A stretch of 64,000 nucleotides of DNA from UBA1067 sp050874585 (GCA_050874585.1 JBNMKZ010000004.1:15377-79376), one strand, 5' to 3'; positions 33,804 through 42,247 are shown, counted from the stretch's first letter. Notes: generated by a model not told the origin, from the letters alone. A program made the numbers and translations.

Positions 33804-34496
33804 TCAGTCGTTCGGGGCCTTGGTGGTCTCCTGAATCCACACATTGCGGAACTCAATGGCCCCACCCTCGGATTGAAGGGCGATGGCACCGCGCAACGCG
33901 GCGATTCCTGAAATGCGGTTCTGCTCAACACCGTTGAGTCGGTTGACGAGCGTATCCCCGGAAAGTTCAATCTCCATCACATTCCATTCGCCAAAGGGCT
34001 TTTCGTTGTCTGCATTGTGCCTGGGGGAGCGGATGATGCCAGACAGAGGATCGGAAGGCGTATAGGCCGAACGAGGGGTGAAACCTTCGAACACTGCGCC
34101 ACCCAGGGCCAGCACGTCGCCCATCATACCGCGGCAAAGCTGATTCTCAAGACAGGACGGTACGAACGAACCCGTTTCACGCGAGAGACGGACGAACACG
34201 CCCGAGTTTGGACGCGTTGTCTGCCGCCACCAGCGGTATTCGACATGGAGGGTGTAGTCACCGAAATCAGACCGCTTCGTTCGCAGGTAGCCGAATGGTG
34301 TTCCCGTTGTACGAATTGCGCCATTCGTCACAAACCATGTGGGTTCGGAGGCCGCATAGCCCCCCGTCACGTCGTAGTCCTGGACGGATGTCCATCCGGA
34401 GAGATCTCGCCCATTGAAAAGCGGGATTTTCTCGGCATTCGCGAAAGTGGTGCCGCACAGGAGGACGGCGAACAGCATAGACGGTGCATATTTCAT
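33804..34496 (-). CDS. Exported DUF1080 (3-keto-disaccharide hydrolase-type) protein
   Basis: A 230-residue exported protein. The signal peptide covers residues 1-21 (M-K-Y-A-P-S-M-L-F-A...A-N-A), and the concanavalin-like DUF1080 domain opens with I-P-L-F-N-G-R-D-L-S-G-W and closes with I-E-F-R-N-V-W-I. Members hydrolyse 3-keto-glycosides or act as glycan lyases in Bacteroidota and Planctomycetota. The start is the ATG ending at 34496, because the divergent -10 box (34504-34509) lies 7 nt upstream, although the frame is open further. It is divergent from the GH127 gene. Confidence 0.88.
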   Translation of the reverse strand: MKYAPSMLFAVLLCGTTFANAEKIPLFNGRDLSGWTSVQDYDVTGGYAASEPTWFVTNGAIRTTGTPFGYLRTKRSDFGDYTLHVEYRWWRQTTRPNSGVFVRLSRETGSFVPSCLENQLCRGMMGDVLALGGAVFEGFTPRSAYTPSDPLSGIIRSPRHNADNEKPFGEWNVMEIELSGDTLVNRLNGVEQNRISGIAALRGAIALQSEGGAIEFRNVWIQETTKAPND

Positions 34497-34503
34497 GTCC
34501 ACT

Positions 34504-34512
34504 ATTATACCA
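34504..34512 (-). promoter_or_regulatory. Extended -10 promoter of the DUF1080 gene
   Basis: TGGTATAAT on the minus strand ends 7 nt before the ATG. It lies back to back with the GH127 promoter at 34535-34543, only 22 bp away, so the two could compete for polymerase or share one regulator. Confidence 0.8.
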
Positions 34513-34534
34513 CGAACGGGTGATTCGGTGAATA

Positions 34535-34543
34535 TGGTATAAT
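34535..34543 (+). promoter_or_regulatory. Extended -10 promoter of the GH127 gene
   Basis: TGGTATAAT with a predicted leader of about 27 nt before ATG 34577. AGGA at 34565-34568 can serve as ribosome site, so this transcript is not leaderless. Confidence 0.78.
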
Positions 34544-34576
34544 GTCCGTCCATTCAAGTTCTATAGGATTGACCGA

Positions 34577-36571
34577 ATGAAGCCTATCTTTTCCATCGCA
34601 GGTGTCGTTATTGGAGGCTGTTGTGCATGGTCGCTTTTGGCGGGTACACTTCCGTCTCCGGCGGAGTTGGACGTGTTGCCACTCGGAAGCGTTCGGGCAG
34701 AAGGGTGGCTTTTGCGGCAGCTGGAAAAGCAGCGCGACGGATTGACGGGGCATGCGGAGGAGCTTTACGACGACATCGGGGCGTCCGATTGGCTGACCAA
34801 TGCCGGGAGAGGTGGCCAGTATGCCTGGGAGCGAGGCCCCTACTACGCGAAAGGACTGGTGGCGTTGGCCTTGACCCTGGACGATGCCGCGCTGAAGCAG
34901 AAGGCTCGGCGGTGGGTGGACGCGGCACTCGCCTCCCAACGGCCGTCTGGCGACTTTGGTCCGAAAGCCGACAACTGGTGGGCAAACATGATTGTGCTCC
35001 ACTACCTGAGAGACTGGGCCGAGGTGACGGGTGATGTGCGCATTGAGCCATTCCTGCGCCGCTATTTTGCCTACCAGTCTAAGCGACTTGCAGGCTGTCC
35101 GCTTCTTGCCGATTCGGCCTGGGCGGCTTGTCGGGTGGGGGATGAACTTGAGGTGGTTCTGTGGCTCTACAAGCGAACGGGTTCGCCAGAACTGCTCGAT
35201 TTTGCCAAATTGCTGACAGCGCAGGCTTCCGATTGGACGACCTATTACCGTGAGGGTGGGAACGGACGCTGGGCCGAGGGGTATCGGATGCACATCGTGA
35301 ACTTTATGCAGGGGCTCAAGTTCCCGGCTCTTCGGTTCCGCCTTTTTGGCGAGGAGCGCGACCGTTTGGCGTATGACGCGGCGTTCGATGCCGCCGGATG
35401 GGCCATGCAGATGCACGGCCGCCCCGATCGAATGCTCAATGGAACGGAACCTCTCTCAGGTCGGGATACGACGGAGGGAACGGAACTTTGCGCCATTGCG
35501 GAGCGGATTCTCTCCTGCCGCGATGTCATCGCGGCAACGGGGAATCTGAAGGCGGCGGACGACATGGAGATTGTGGCGTACAATGCACTGCCCGCCATTC
35601 TGGGCGATGACGGGCGTGGCGTTCGCTACTACCTCGTGCTGAATCAGCCGAATTGCCGCGTGGAGGGGCGCAATGGGTTCGAGTGCAATGAGGAAGGCGG
35701 GGCGGTCACCCCGGGCCCAGATTCCGGATATGGTTGCTGTCGCTCCAATTACCACTTCGCGTGGCCGAAGTTTACGCAGTCGCTTTGGATGCGAAAGGGG
35801 GACGGCCTCGCGGCAGTTGCCTATGCGCCTTCATTACTGAAAACGGAGCGTGCGACCATTCGAACGGAGGGGTCGTATCCTTTCGGCGATTCGGTTGCCT
35901 TGAAGATTCTTTCTGCGGATGGCGCGAAATGGCCGCTCTTTGTCCGTGTGCCAGGCTGGAGTCGCGGCGCGGCAGTTTGTGTGAATGGCGAGAAGGTGCC
36001 CGCTGCACGAGCGGGTGAGTTCGTGCGGATTGACCGCGCATGGAAGGCTGGTGATTGCGTCGCCTTGACCTTCCCCGCCGAGATTACGACGGAAAGGGGC
36101 CTCAACCAGTGCGTTTCCGTGCGGAGAGGCCCAATCGTCTATGTCGCGGCTCCTGCCGCCGAGATTCGGGAATTGCCGACATCATCCAATCGCACGGGCT
36201 TCCCCGTGCGCGAGTATCTTGCGAAGGATGACTGGAATTGGATGCTGCTGATGGCGGATGATGGCCAAAGCCTTGACGCGGCTTCGTTCACGCCTGCCAC
36301 GGCGGATTCCATCAAGGATCCGTTTCGGCAGGAAGCCGCCCCCTGCCGCCTGGTTGTCAAGGCGAGCCGAACGGGCTTTGGCGGATGGGGAACCTATCGT
36401 CCCGATCGCGGCGGACTCTTCTCGTTGCGCATCCTTGAGCCGCCGCCGTCCCCCGTGCCGCCGGCGATGCAGGTCTCGGCCGTGCAGAACCTGGAACTTG
36501 TACCCCTTGGGTCAACGCAAATCCGCATCACGTCCTTTCCATGGACAGTGTCGCGGCCTGCGGTTCGGTAA
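34577..36571 (+). CDS. GH127-type glycoside hydrolase (DUF1680, beta-L-arabinofuranosidase-like)
   Basis: A 664-residue protein with an N-terminal hydrophobic leader (about 5-22) and an alpha/alpha-barrel with a C-terminal beta domain. The family's Zn/Cys catalytic set is visible: E-G-T-E-L-C near residue 300 and G-C-C-R-S-N near 385, where the second Cys is the proposed nucleophile. It would cleave beta-linked arabinofuranose or a related sugar outside the cytoplasm. With the divergent DUF1080 gene it suggests plant or mucin glycan use. Family substrates vary, so activity is inferred. Confidence 0.88.
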   Translation: MKPIFSIAGVVIGGCCAWSLLAGTLPSPAELDVLPLGSVRAEGWLLRQLEKQRDGLTGHAEELYDDIGASDWLTNAGRGGQYAWERGPYYAKGLVALALTLDDAALKQKARRWVDAALASQRPSGDFGPKADNWWANMIVLHYLRDWAEVTGDVRIEPFLRRYFAYQSKRLAGCPLLADSAWAACRVGDELEVVLWLYKRTGSPELLDFAKLLTAQASDWTTYYREGGNGRWAEGYRMHIVNFMQGLKFPALRFRLFGEERDRLAYDAAFDAAGWAMQMHGRPDRMLNGTEPLSGRDTTEGTELCAIAERILSCRDVIAATGNLKAADDMEIVAYNALPAILGDDGRGVRYYLVLNQPNCRVEGRNGFECNEEGGAVTPGPDSGYGCCRSNYHFAWPKFTQSLWMRKGDGLAAVAYAPSLLKTERATIRTEGSYPFGDSVALKILSADGAKWPLFVRVPGWSRGAAVCVNGEKVPAARAGEFVRIDRAWKAGDCVALTFPAEITTERGLNQCVSVRRGPIVYVAAPAAEIRELPTSSNRTGFPVREYLAKDDWNWMLLMADDGQSLDAASFTPATADSIKDPFRQEAAPCRLVVKASRTGFGGWGTYRPDRGGLFSLRILEPPPSPVPPAMQVSAVQNLELVPLGSTQIRITSFPWTVSRPAVR

Positions 36572-36588
36572 TCCCATCCATCAGAATA

Positions 36589-36597
36589 TGGTATAAT
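36589..36597 (+). promoter_or_regulatory. Extended -10 promoter of queA
   Basis: TGGTATAAT ends 12 nt before ATG 36610, and no -35 is seen. The leader would be about 5-6 nt, too short for a ribosome site. Confidence 0.75.
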
Positions 36598-36609
36598 GAA
36601 GGCCAAGAG

Positions 36610-37698
36610 ATGAAGACATCACAATTTTGGTATCCGCTTCCGGAGCGGCTCATTGCCCAGCACCCCGCCGAGAAGCGTGGAACGGAGCGCATGATGGTTT
36701 TGCACCGTGCGACGGGGGTCATCGAGCATCGTCACATCGCCGACATCGTCGACTACATCACGCCGAACGACTTGCTCGTCGTCAATGACACGAAGGTCTT
36801 TCCGGCGCGGCTGATTGGCAAGTGGGAGGATTCGGACGGTGCGGTCGAGGTCCTGATGATTGCGGCTGCTCCCGAGAGTGAGACGACGAAGGAACTCGTC
36901 TGGAACTGCATGCTGGGAAGCGGGCGGAAGTGCCGCGAAGGGCAGATTGCCGTCTTCGGCCCGAATCACGAACTGAAGGTCCGTCTGCTGAAGCCCCTGT
37001 CGGGGATTGGTATGTGGAAGGTCGAGTTCCTCTGCGAGCGGCCACTGATGGATTTGCTGGATGAGTTCGGCCATACTCCCGTGCCGCCCTATGTCAAGCG
37101 CGAGGGAACGCGTGAGGAGGAACTCGAAGACCGTGTCCGCTACCAGACGATTTACGCCAAGCATGTCGGCTCGGTTGCCGCGCCGACGGCGGGCCTGCAT
37201 TTCACGCCGGAGATTTTCGCGGCACTTGAGGCGAAGGGCGTGAAGCGCGTGGCCGTCACGCTTCACGTCGGGCCGGGGACGTTCCGTCCCGTGAAGGCGG
37301 AGAATATCGAGGACCACCAGATGGACTTCGAGGCGTTCACCGTTCCACCGGAAACGGCGGAGGCAATCAACGCCTGCAAGGCTCGCGGCGGACGCGTCTT
37401 CTGCGTCGGGTCGACGACCGTGCGGACGCTTGAGACCGTGGCGAACCGTCCGCGGGAAGACGGTTCGGACGAGCCGCTCGTCGTGCCGGGGTCGGGTGCT
37501 TCGAATATCTTCATCTATCCGCCCTATACCTTCAAGGTTTGCGACTGTATGCTGACGAATTTCCATCTTCCTCAGTCGACCCTGCTGATGATGATTTCGG
37601 CCCTTGCCGGACGCGAACGCGTCCTGTGCGCCTATGCCCTGGCCATTCGTGCGCAGTACATGTTCTTCAGCTACGGTGATTGCATGCTCATCGTCTAA
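36610..37698 (+). CDS. queA: S-adenosylmethionine:tRNA ribosyltransferase-isomerase
   Basis: A 362-residue enzyme adding the epoxycyclopentanediol ring in queuosine synthesis. Motifs include P-x-x-L-I-A-Q-H-P near residue 12, L-L-V-V-N-D-T-K-V-F-P-A-R near 53, A-A-P-T-A-G-L-H-F-T near 195, T-L-H-V-G-P-G-T-F near 222 and N-F-H-L-P-Q-S-T-L near 325. Length is standard. No other que gene is in the window. Confidence 0.96.
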   Translation: MKTSQFWYPLPERLIAQHPAEKRGTERMMVLHRATGVIEHRHIADIVDYITPNDLLVVNDTKVFPARLIGKWEDSDGAVEVLMIAAAPESETTKELVWNCMLGSGRKCREGQIAVFGPNHELKVRLLKPLSGIGMWKVEFLCERPLMDLLDEFGHTPVPPYVKREGTREEELEDRVRYQTIYAKHVGSVAAPTAGLHFTPEIFAALEAKGVKRVAVTLHVGPGTFRPVKAENIEDHQMDFEAFTVPPETAEAINACKARGGRVFCVGSTTVRTLETVANRPREDGSDEPLVVPGSGASNIFIYPPYTFKVCDCMLTNFHLPQSTLLMMISALAGRERVLCAYALAIRAQYMFFSYGDCMLIV

Positions 37699-37700
37699 TA

Positions 37701-37709
37701 TGGTATAAT
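37701..37709 (+). promoter_or_regulatory. Extended -10 promoter of the PAS gene
   Basis: TGGTATAAT ends 7 nt before ATG 37717. TTGCAT lies 18 bp upstream and may serve as -35, making this the one leaderless-type promoter with a fair -35. It starts inside the end of queA. Confidence 0.78.
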
Positions 37710-37716
37710 TTAAGAA

Positions 37717-38430
37717 ATGCCGTTATTTGTACCAAGAGATCGCAAGTCACTGTTCCGTCAGTTCCTGGCGGGAATGTACGATGCCGTTATCATTACGGAC
37801 CCGAATGGGCACGTGATTGAGATTAACCCGCGTGCCGAGGAGCACTTCGGGTATACGCAGGAAGAGGTTGTGGACCGTCCTATCTCGATGTTCATTTCGG
37901 GCCTCTCGACCGAAATCGTCCAGCGCATTCGGCGCGGGCTTGAGGAGAATCATCGGATGCTGGTCGACGGCAATGGGATTTGCAAGGGCGGGCGAAAGTT
38001 CTCCTGTGAAGTGACGATTTCGGTCATCGACCTGATGGATCCCTCCGACTTGGTCTTCACCGTCCGGAACACGGAACGCCGGCGCAAGTTGCGCGAACGC
38101 CTGCGGACGAAGGAGAACGCGTTCGACATCTCGAACGCGGCACTTTTCGCCTGCGATCGTGAAGGGCATTTCACCGAAGTCAACAACGCCTTTCTTGAGA
38201 TGTTTGGGCTGGAAGATGCCGAAGCCGCCCGCAAGCTCGTCTTTACGGACTTGATTGACGATGATCCCTTGCCGTCGGACTTCAAGAAAGCCCTGAATGG
38301 CGAGTCGTCGACCGTCGGGATTGTCGCGGAGACGGAGGGCGAAGGCCGCGAGGAGATTGAGGTCAAGCTTGGCCCGAACAGAATTGGCAGCCGTACGGTC
38401 GGTGTCGTCGGCAGCATTTTGAAGGTTTAA
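37717..38430 (+). CDS. Tandem PAS-domain protein
   Basis: A 237-residue protein with two PAS folds. The first (about 15-115) has D-A-V-I-I-T-D-P-N-G-H-V-I-E-I-N-P-R-A-E-E-H-F-G-Y. The second (about 130-225) has F-A-C-D-R-E-G-H-F-T-E-V-N-N-A-F-L-E-M-F-G. There is no kinase, GGDEF or DNA-binding domain, so it must signal through a partner. The ligand is unknown. It sits between queA and a pseudouridine synthase, 6 bases before the latter. Confidence 0.85.
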   Translation: MPLFVPRDRKSLFRQFLAGMYDAVIITDPNGHVIEINPRAEEHFGYTQEEVVDRPISMFISGLSTEIVQRIRRGLEENHRMLVDGNGICKGGRKFSCEVTISVIDLMDPSDLVFTVRNTERRRKLRERLRTKENAFDISNAALFACDREGHFTEVNNAFLEMFGLEDAEAARKLVFTDLIDDDPLPSDFKKALNGESSTVGIVAETEGEGREEIEVKLGPNRIGSRTVGVVGSILKV

Positions 38431-38436
38431 TTGATT

Positions 38437-39369
38437 ATGCGTCGTGCACCACAGCATTCGGCGGGCATTACCTCGCTCATTGTCAACAAGACGGACCCCA
38501 AGTTCCTCCAGGACTTCCTTTCTCTTAAGTTCTCACTTTCGCGGCGGACGGCCAAGGCGATGATTGACGGGCGCAATGTCTGGGTCAATCGCACGTGCGT
38601 GTGGATTGCGCGCTTCGCCCTCAATACGGGGGATGTGATTGAAATCCCGGCGAATGTCGTCAAGGGTGCGGTTCGGCAGTCCGCGAAGTCCGATGGTGCA
38701 GGTTCGTCGCGGGGTGAGGCGGTGGCGAAGTCGTCGCCGCGTCGCCATATCCGCGTCCTCTGGCAGAATGAGAACTACCTGGTTGCCGACAAGCCGTCGG
38801 GGATCGTCAGTTGCGACGACCCGCATTCGGTCGAGACGACGCTCCGCGAGCAGGAGAAGATTCCGACGCTGGAGGCGGTACACCGCTTGGACCGCGACAC
38901 GACGGGGTGCCTCTTGCTGGCGAAGAACCACGCGGCACTTTTGGCGGCAATTGAGATGTTCAAGACGCATCGCGTGTCGAAAGTCTATCACGCGATTGCC
39001 CTCGGCAAGTTCAAGTACTCCCACCAGTTGATTAACACGCCCTTGGATGACCAGCCCGCCGTCTCGAAAGTGACGCGTGAGGCGGCATCGGACGATGCGA
39101 GTTTCCTGCGTGTGCGCATTGAGACTGGTCGGACGAACCAGATTCGCCGCCATCTCTCCTCCGTGCGTGCGCCGATTGTCGGCGACCGCGTGTTTGGGCT
39201 GAAGAATGCGCGTGATCCGCGCATGATGCGCATTGCGCGGCAGATGCTTCATGCCTCGACGCTGACATTGCCCGACCCCATGAAGCCGCACAGCGAGATC
39301 AATGTCCACTCGCCCCTGCCGGCGGACTTCCGTTCAGCCCTCCGTCTTTTTGGCATGGGCAAGAAATAA
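38437..39369 (+). CDS. RluA-family pseudouridine synthase with S4 domain
   Basis: A 310-residue enzyme. An S4-like RNA-binding domain lies at about residues 25-75 (S-L-S-R-R-T-A-K-A-M-I-D-G-R-N-V-W-V-N). The catalytic domain carries H-R-L-D-R-D-T-T-G near 148 with the essential Asp, and R-T-N-Q-I-R-R-H-L near 228. It converts uridine to pseudouridine in rRNA or tRNA; the target (RluC/D-like or other) cannot be fixed. ATG 38437 is chosen over TTG 38431. Confidence 0.9.
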   Translation: MRRAPQHSAGITSLIVNKTDPKFLQDFLSLKFSLSRRTAKAMIDGRNVWVNRTCVWIARFALNTGDVIEIPANVVKGAVRQSAKSDGAGSSRGEAVAKSSPRRHIRVLWQNENYLVADKPSGIVSCDDPHSVETTLREQEKIPTLEAVHRLDRDTTGCLLLAKNHAALLAAIEMFKTHRVSKVYHAIALGKFKYSHQLINTPLDDQPAVSKVTREAASDDASFLRVRIETGRTNQIRRHLSSVRAPIVGDRVFGLKNARDPRMMRIARQMLHASTLTLPDPMKPHSEINVHSPLPADFRSALRLFGMGKK

Positions 39370-39434
39370 TTCGCGGCGAACGAGCGAAACTGCCGCGCTC
39401 GCGAGTGGCGCAGGCCGTTCCACCCTGAAAGACA

Positions 39435-39474
39435 AAGCGGATGCAACCCATGAGGTTGCATCCGCTTGTTTTCG
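39435..39474. terminator. Terminator between convergent genes
   Basis: AAGCGGATGCAACC at 39435-39448 pairs with its exact complement at 39454-39467. GTTTTCG follows on the plus strand and TGTCTTT on the minus strand, so it can serve both the pseudouridine synthase gene and proS. Confidence 0.85.
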
Positions 39475-39489
39475 TTCTACTTCCGTGGA

Positions 39490-41205
39490 TTACGCGAGAA
39501 GCGCACGAATGGCGTCGACGGCTCCGTCGGGCGCAACAATCTTCATCTGCGACTTGTCCTGGTCGCGGCGCTTGATCTCGATGCCGCCATTGGCGAGCCC
39601 CTTCGCGCCAACGACGGCACGCACGGGGAATCCGATGAGGTCGGCATCCTTGAACTTCACGCCGGGACGCTCCGCACGATCGTCCACGATGACATCAATG
39701 CCCGCCGCCTCCAGGCTGGCTTCCAGTGTCTCGGCGGTCTTGGCGACCTCGGGCTGGTCGGGATCGAGCAGGTCGATGACGACCTGGTAGGGCGCGACCG
39801 AGGCCGGCCAGATGATGCCGTCCTTGTCGTGGCTCTGCTCAATGACGGCCTGAACGGTGCGGCTGATGCCGATTCCGTAGCAGCCCATGACCATGGTCTG
39901 CTCCTTGAGTTCGGCCGTCTTGTAGGTCGCGTGAAAGGCATCCGTATACTTGGTGCCGAGTTTGAAGACGTGGCCGACTTCAATGCCGCGCTTGATGACG
40001 AGGGGCTTGCCGCACTTCGCGCAGATGTCGCCGTCCTTCACCACGATGAGATCCGTGTAGTCCGATTCGGCAATCGAGCAGTCGCGGGCGAGGTCAACGT
40101 TCTTGAAGTGGAAGTCATCCTTGTTGGCACCGACGATGCAGCCCCGTGCGCCCTTGAGGCCGATGTCGCAGACGATTCTCAGCGACTGGTCGGCGGGTTT
40201 CACCGGACCGACTGAACCGGCATTCGCGCCGGAAGCCTTGAGCACCGTTTCGTAGTCGGCCAGCTCGACTTTCTTCGCATTGAGGAAGTGGCGGAGCTTG
40301 ACCTCGTTGACATCCCTGTCGCCCTCGACGCAGACCATGACGGGCTTGCCGTCGGCGGAATAGATGAGGGACTTGACGAACGCCGAGCCAGGCACGCCCA
40401 TGAACGCGGAAACCTGGTCAATCGTCTTCGCCCCGGGCGTTGCGACCTCCTCGTAGGCCGGGCATTCGGGGTCGTGTCGTTCGGCAACCTTGCGCTCGGC
40501 CTTTTCGAGATTCGCGGCATAACCGCAGGCACCACAGAAGGCGATGCCGTCCTCGCCTGCGTCCGCAAGCACGTGGAACTCGTGCGAGAACTTGCCGCCA
40601 ATGTCGCCGGTGTCGGCCTCAACGGGATAGGCCTTCAGTCCGCAGCGGGTGAAGATGCGCTTGTAGGCCTCGAACATGGCCATGTAGCTCTTGTCGGCGG
40701 CTTCCATGGAGACGTCGAAGGAGTAGGCATCCTTCATCATGAATTCCTTTGAGCGCATCAGGCCAAAGCGCGGGCGAATCTCGTCGCGGAACTTCCACTG
40801 GAACTGGTAGACGGTCACGGGAAGCTGGCGGTAGGAACTGATGACGCTGCGAATGACTTCGGTCACGGTTTCCTCGGCCGTCGGACTCATCGCGTAGTCA
40901 TGCTGGGCGCGATCCTTGACGCGGAACATGTTCGGACCCATCGATTCCCAGCGCCCGGACTGCTTCCAGAGCTCGGCCGGCTGGAGGACGGGCATCGTGA
41001 TTTCAAGGGCGCCCGCACGGTCCATCTCTTCGCGGATAATGCGCGTCACTTTGGCAAAGGCACGCTGGCCGAGGGGAAGATAGGTGTAAAGCCCGCCGGC
41101 GAGCTTCTTGATAAGCCCAGCCCGGACGAGGAGCTTGTGAGAGTCAATTTCGGCATCACCGGGATTCTCCCGGAGCGTCTGAATGAGCGATTTAGTCCAT
41201 TTCAT
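39490..41205 (-). CDS. proS: Prolyl-tRNA synthetase
   Basis: A 571-residue class II synthetase of the bacterial type with an editing domain. Motif 1 lies near E-E-M-D-R-A-G-A-L-E-I-T-M-P-V-L-Q-P, motif 2 in F-R-D-E-I-R-P-R-F-G-L-M-R, motif 3 in G-C-Y-G-I-G-I-S-R. The YbaK-like insertion lies at about residues 230-390 and includes a CxxC pair (C-A-K-C-G) and a second C-G-A-C-G. The start at 41205 is 8 nt from a TGGTATAAT box, with no ribosome site. Confidence 0.97.
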   Translation of the reverse strand: MKWTKSLIQTLRENPGDAEIDSHKLLVRAGLIKKLAGGLYTYLPLGQRAFAKVTRIIREEMDRAGALEITMPVLQPAELWKQSGRWESMGPNMFRVKDRAQHDYAMSPTAEETVTEVIRSVISSYRQLPVTVYQFQWKFRDEIRPRFGLMRSKEFMMKDAYSFDVSMEAADKSYMAMFEAYKRIFTRCGLKAYPVEADTGDIGGKFSHEFHVLADAGEDGIAFCGACGYAANLEKAERKVAERHDPECPAYEEVATPGAKTIDQVSAFMGVPGSAFVKSLIYSADGKPVMVCVEGDRDVNEVKLRHFLNAKKVELADYETVLKASGANAGSVGPVKPADQSLRIVCDIGLKGARGCIVGANKDDFHFKNVDLARDCSIAESDYTDLIVVKDGDICAKCGKPLVIKRGIEVGHVFKLGTKYTDAFHATYKTAELKEQTMVMGCYGIGISRTVQAVIEQSHDKDGIIWPASVAPYQVVIDLLDPDQPEVAKTAETLEASLEAAGIDVIVDDRAERPGVKFKDADLIGFPVRAVVGAKGLANGGIEIKRRDQDKSQMKIVAPDGAVDAIRALLA

Positions 41206-41213
41206 AGGCGGAT

Positions 41214-41222
41214 ATTATACCA
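41214..41222 (-). promoter_or_regulatory. Extended -10 promoter of proS
   Basis: TGGTATAAT on the minus strand ends 8 nt before the ATG. It is immediately preceded by the tail of a dispersed repeat (41224-41293). Confidence 0.8.
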
Positions 41223-41223
41223 T

Positions 41224-41293
41224 AAACCGCCTGCTCGGGGGCTTGCGCGGCGGCCTGCGGGGGGTCGGGGGCGCCGCCCCCGTCCCTTCGCCA
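41224..41293 (-). repeat. Dispersed structured repeat, 3' tail fragment abutting the proS promoter
   Basis: Read on the minus strand this holds a GCGAAGGGACGGGGGC-type GC hairpin and then CGCGCAAGCCCCCGAGCA and GGCGGTTT. The same tail ends the repeats at 42.5, 43.0, 46.0 and 50.2 kb. GCGGTTT lies 4 bases before the -10 hexamer. Confidence 0.75.
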
Positions 41294-41306
41294 AGGCGGC
41301 ATCGGC

Positions 41307-41732
41307 CTAACGTCGGTTGACGCGGTCGCCCTTGAGCCGCCAGCTGAAGTCGCTCGTCGAAAGGTCCAACTTGGCAAGGGGGCTGACGCGCACGACAAGC
41401 TTGTTCTTGCTCGACAATCTCCCATCCTTTTCGACCGACCCCTTCAGAAACGGCTGGAGGCGAAGGTAGCCATCCAGATTGACGGCGTTTCCCTTTTCAA
41501 GGTGCTCCCGGACCAGGCCCATCACGCACTCAAACTGGGACTTCAAGAACTCCTCGCTCCCCATGGTGGCACCCCTATCCTTCGCACCCTTGATCAGCTC
41601 GTTGAACCCGACGGTCTTCTGCCCCAGTATCCTCGGCGTATGCGTCACGGTCTTCCGAATCGGATGCTTGAAGTCGACAACCTGGTACTCCAGGACCTTC
41701 CTGTTGGCATACACCTCCAGTTTCTTGCTCAT
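41307..41732 (-). CDS. HU-like DNA-binding protein
   Basis: A 141-residue basic protein. The core (about 45-115) fits the HU/IHF fold used by Bacteroidota-type HU paralogues: E-L-I-K-G-A-K-D, a long helix F-L-K-S-Q-F-E-C-V-M-G-L-V-R-E-H-L-E-K-G, then N-A-V-N-L-D-G-Y-L-R-L-Q-P-F and a strand V-V-R-V-S-P. An extra N-terminal segment with P-I-R-K-T-V-T-H precedes it. The start at 41732 has AAGGAGT upstream on the minus strand. Its promoter region faces the large dyad array at 41884-42231, so it is a candidate ligand or regulator; that link is inference. Confidence 0.72.
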   Translation of the reverse strand: MSKKLEVYANRKVLEYQVVDFKHPIRKTVTHTPRILGQKTVGFNELIKGAKDRGATMGSEEFLKSQFECVMGLVREHLEKGNAVNLDGYLRLQPFLKGSVEKDGRLSSKNKLVVRVSPLAKLDLSTSDFSWRLKGDRVNRR

Positions 41733-41787
41733 GAACCCGAACTCCTTTCTTCGCAAATCCAGTCCCTCATCAACCGGAATGGGAGGA

Positions 41788-41796
41788 ATTGTACCA
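41788..41796 (-). promoter_or_regulatory. Extended -10 promoter of the HU-like gene
   Basis: TGGTACAAT on the minus strand, about 55 nt upstream of the start codon, leaving an ordinary leader with AAGGAGT. Confidence 0.65.
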
Positions 41797-41883
41797 TTTC
41801 GTACGCATGGACCGCAAGCGGATTCCACGGTCGCGGCGCGGCAAAAGTACAGGAGCGCGGCGAAATGTCCACAGGAGATAGTG

Positions 41884-42231
41884 CGATCCTGTACATCAGA
41901 CGAGCGAGTCCTACTCATGAATGCGGGTCATTCCTCTCATGCAAAAGGGCAAGACATCTCATGAACAAGGGTCAACCATGTCACAACGAAGGGCGGAGAT
42001 GTACAGGACAAAGGGAAAGTACCATGCTACTTTTGATAAAGCACCATGCTGGTTTGTCCAAACCACCATGCTACTTTTCACAAACCAGCATGGTGGTTTC
42101 CGCTTGTCATAAGATCCCTGACCCTTCTTCATGAGATGTCCGACCCTTCTTCATGAGATGTCTTGCCCTTTTGTATGACAGGAATTTCACCAAATCAAGG
42201 GAGGAATTGCCCGTCGTCATGAGATTGTTTG
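41884..42231. repeat. Dyad array B: sixteen 18-bp units in 22-bp register, globally symmetric
   Basis: Units start every 22 bp from 41884 to 42214. In the left block (41906-42011) linkers are CGGG and then AGGG four times, with cores TACTCA, CTCTCA, ATCTCA, ATGTCA and TGTACA. In the central block four units (42016, 42038, 42060, 42082) have AAA...TTT ends, core CCATGC in three and the exact inversion GCATGG in the fourth. In the right block (42104-42231) linkers are CCCT three times, then CACC and CCCG, and the units carry TCATGAGAT, the complement of the left word ATCTCATGA. For example, the complement of 42148-42165 matches 41950-41967 at 17 of 18 bases. No coding frame explains it. Confidence 0.88.
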
Positions 42232-42247
42232 GCCCGTTTCTTAGGAA

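Noticed and set aside
41884..42231. CRISPR array
   Set aside because: The spacers would be 4 bp and the repeated units differ from each other and invert; no cas gene is present.
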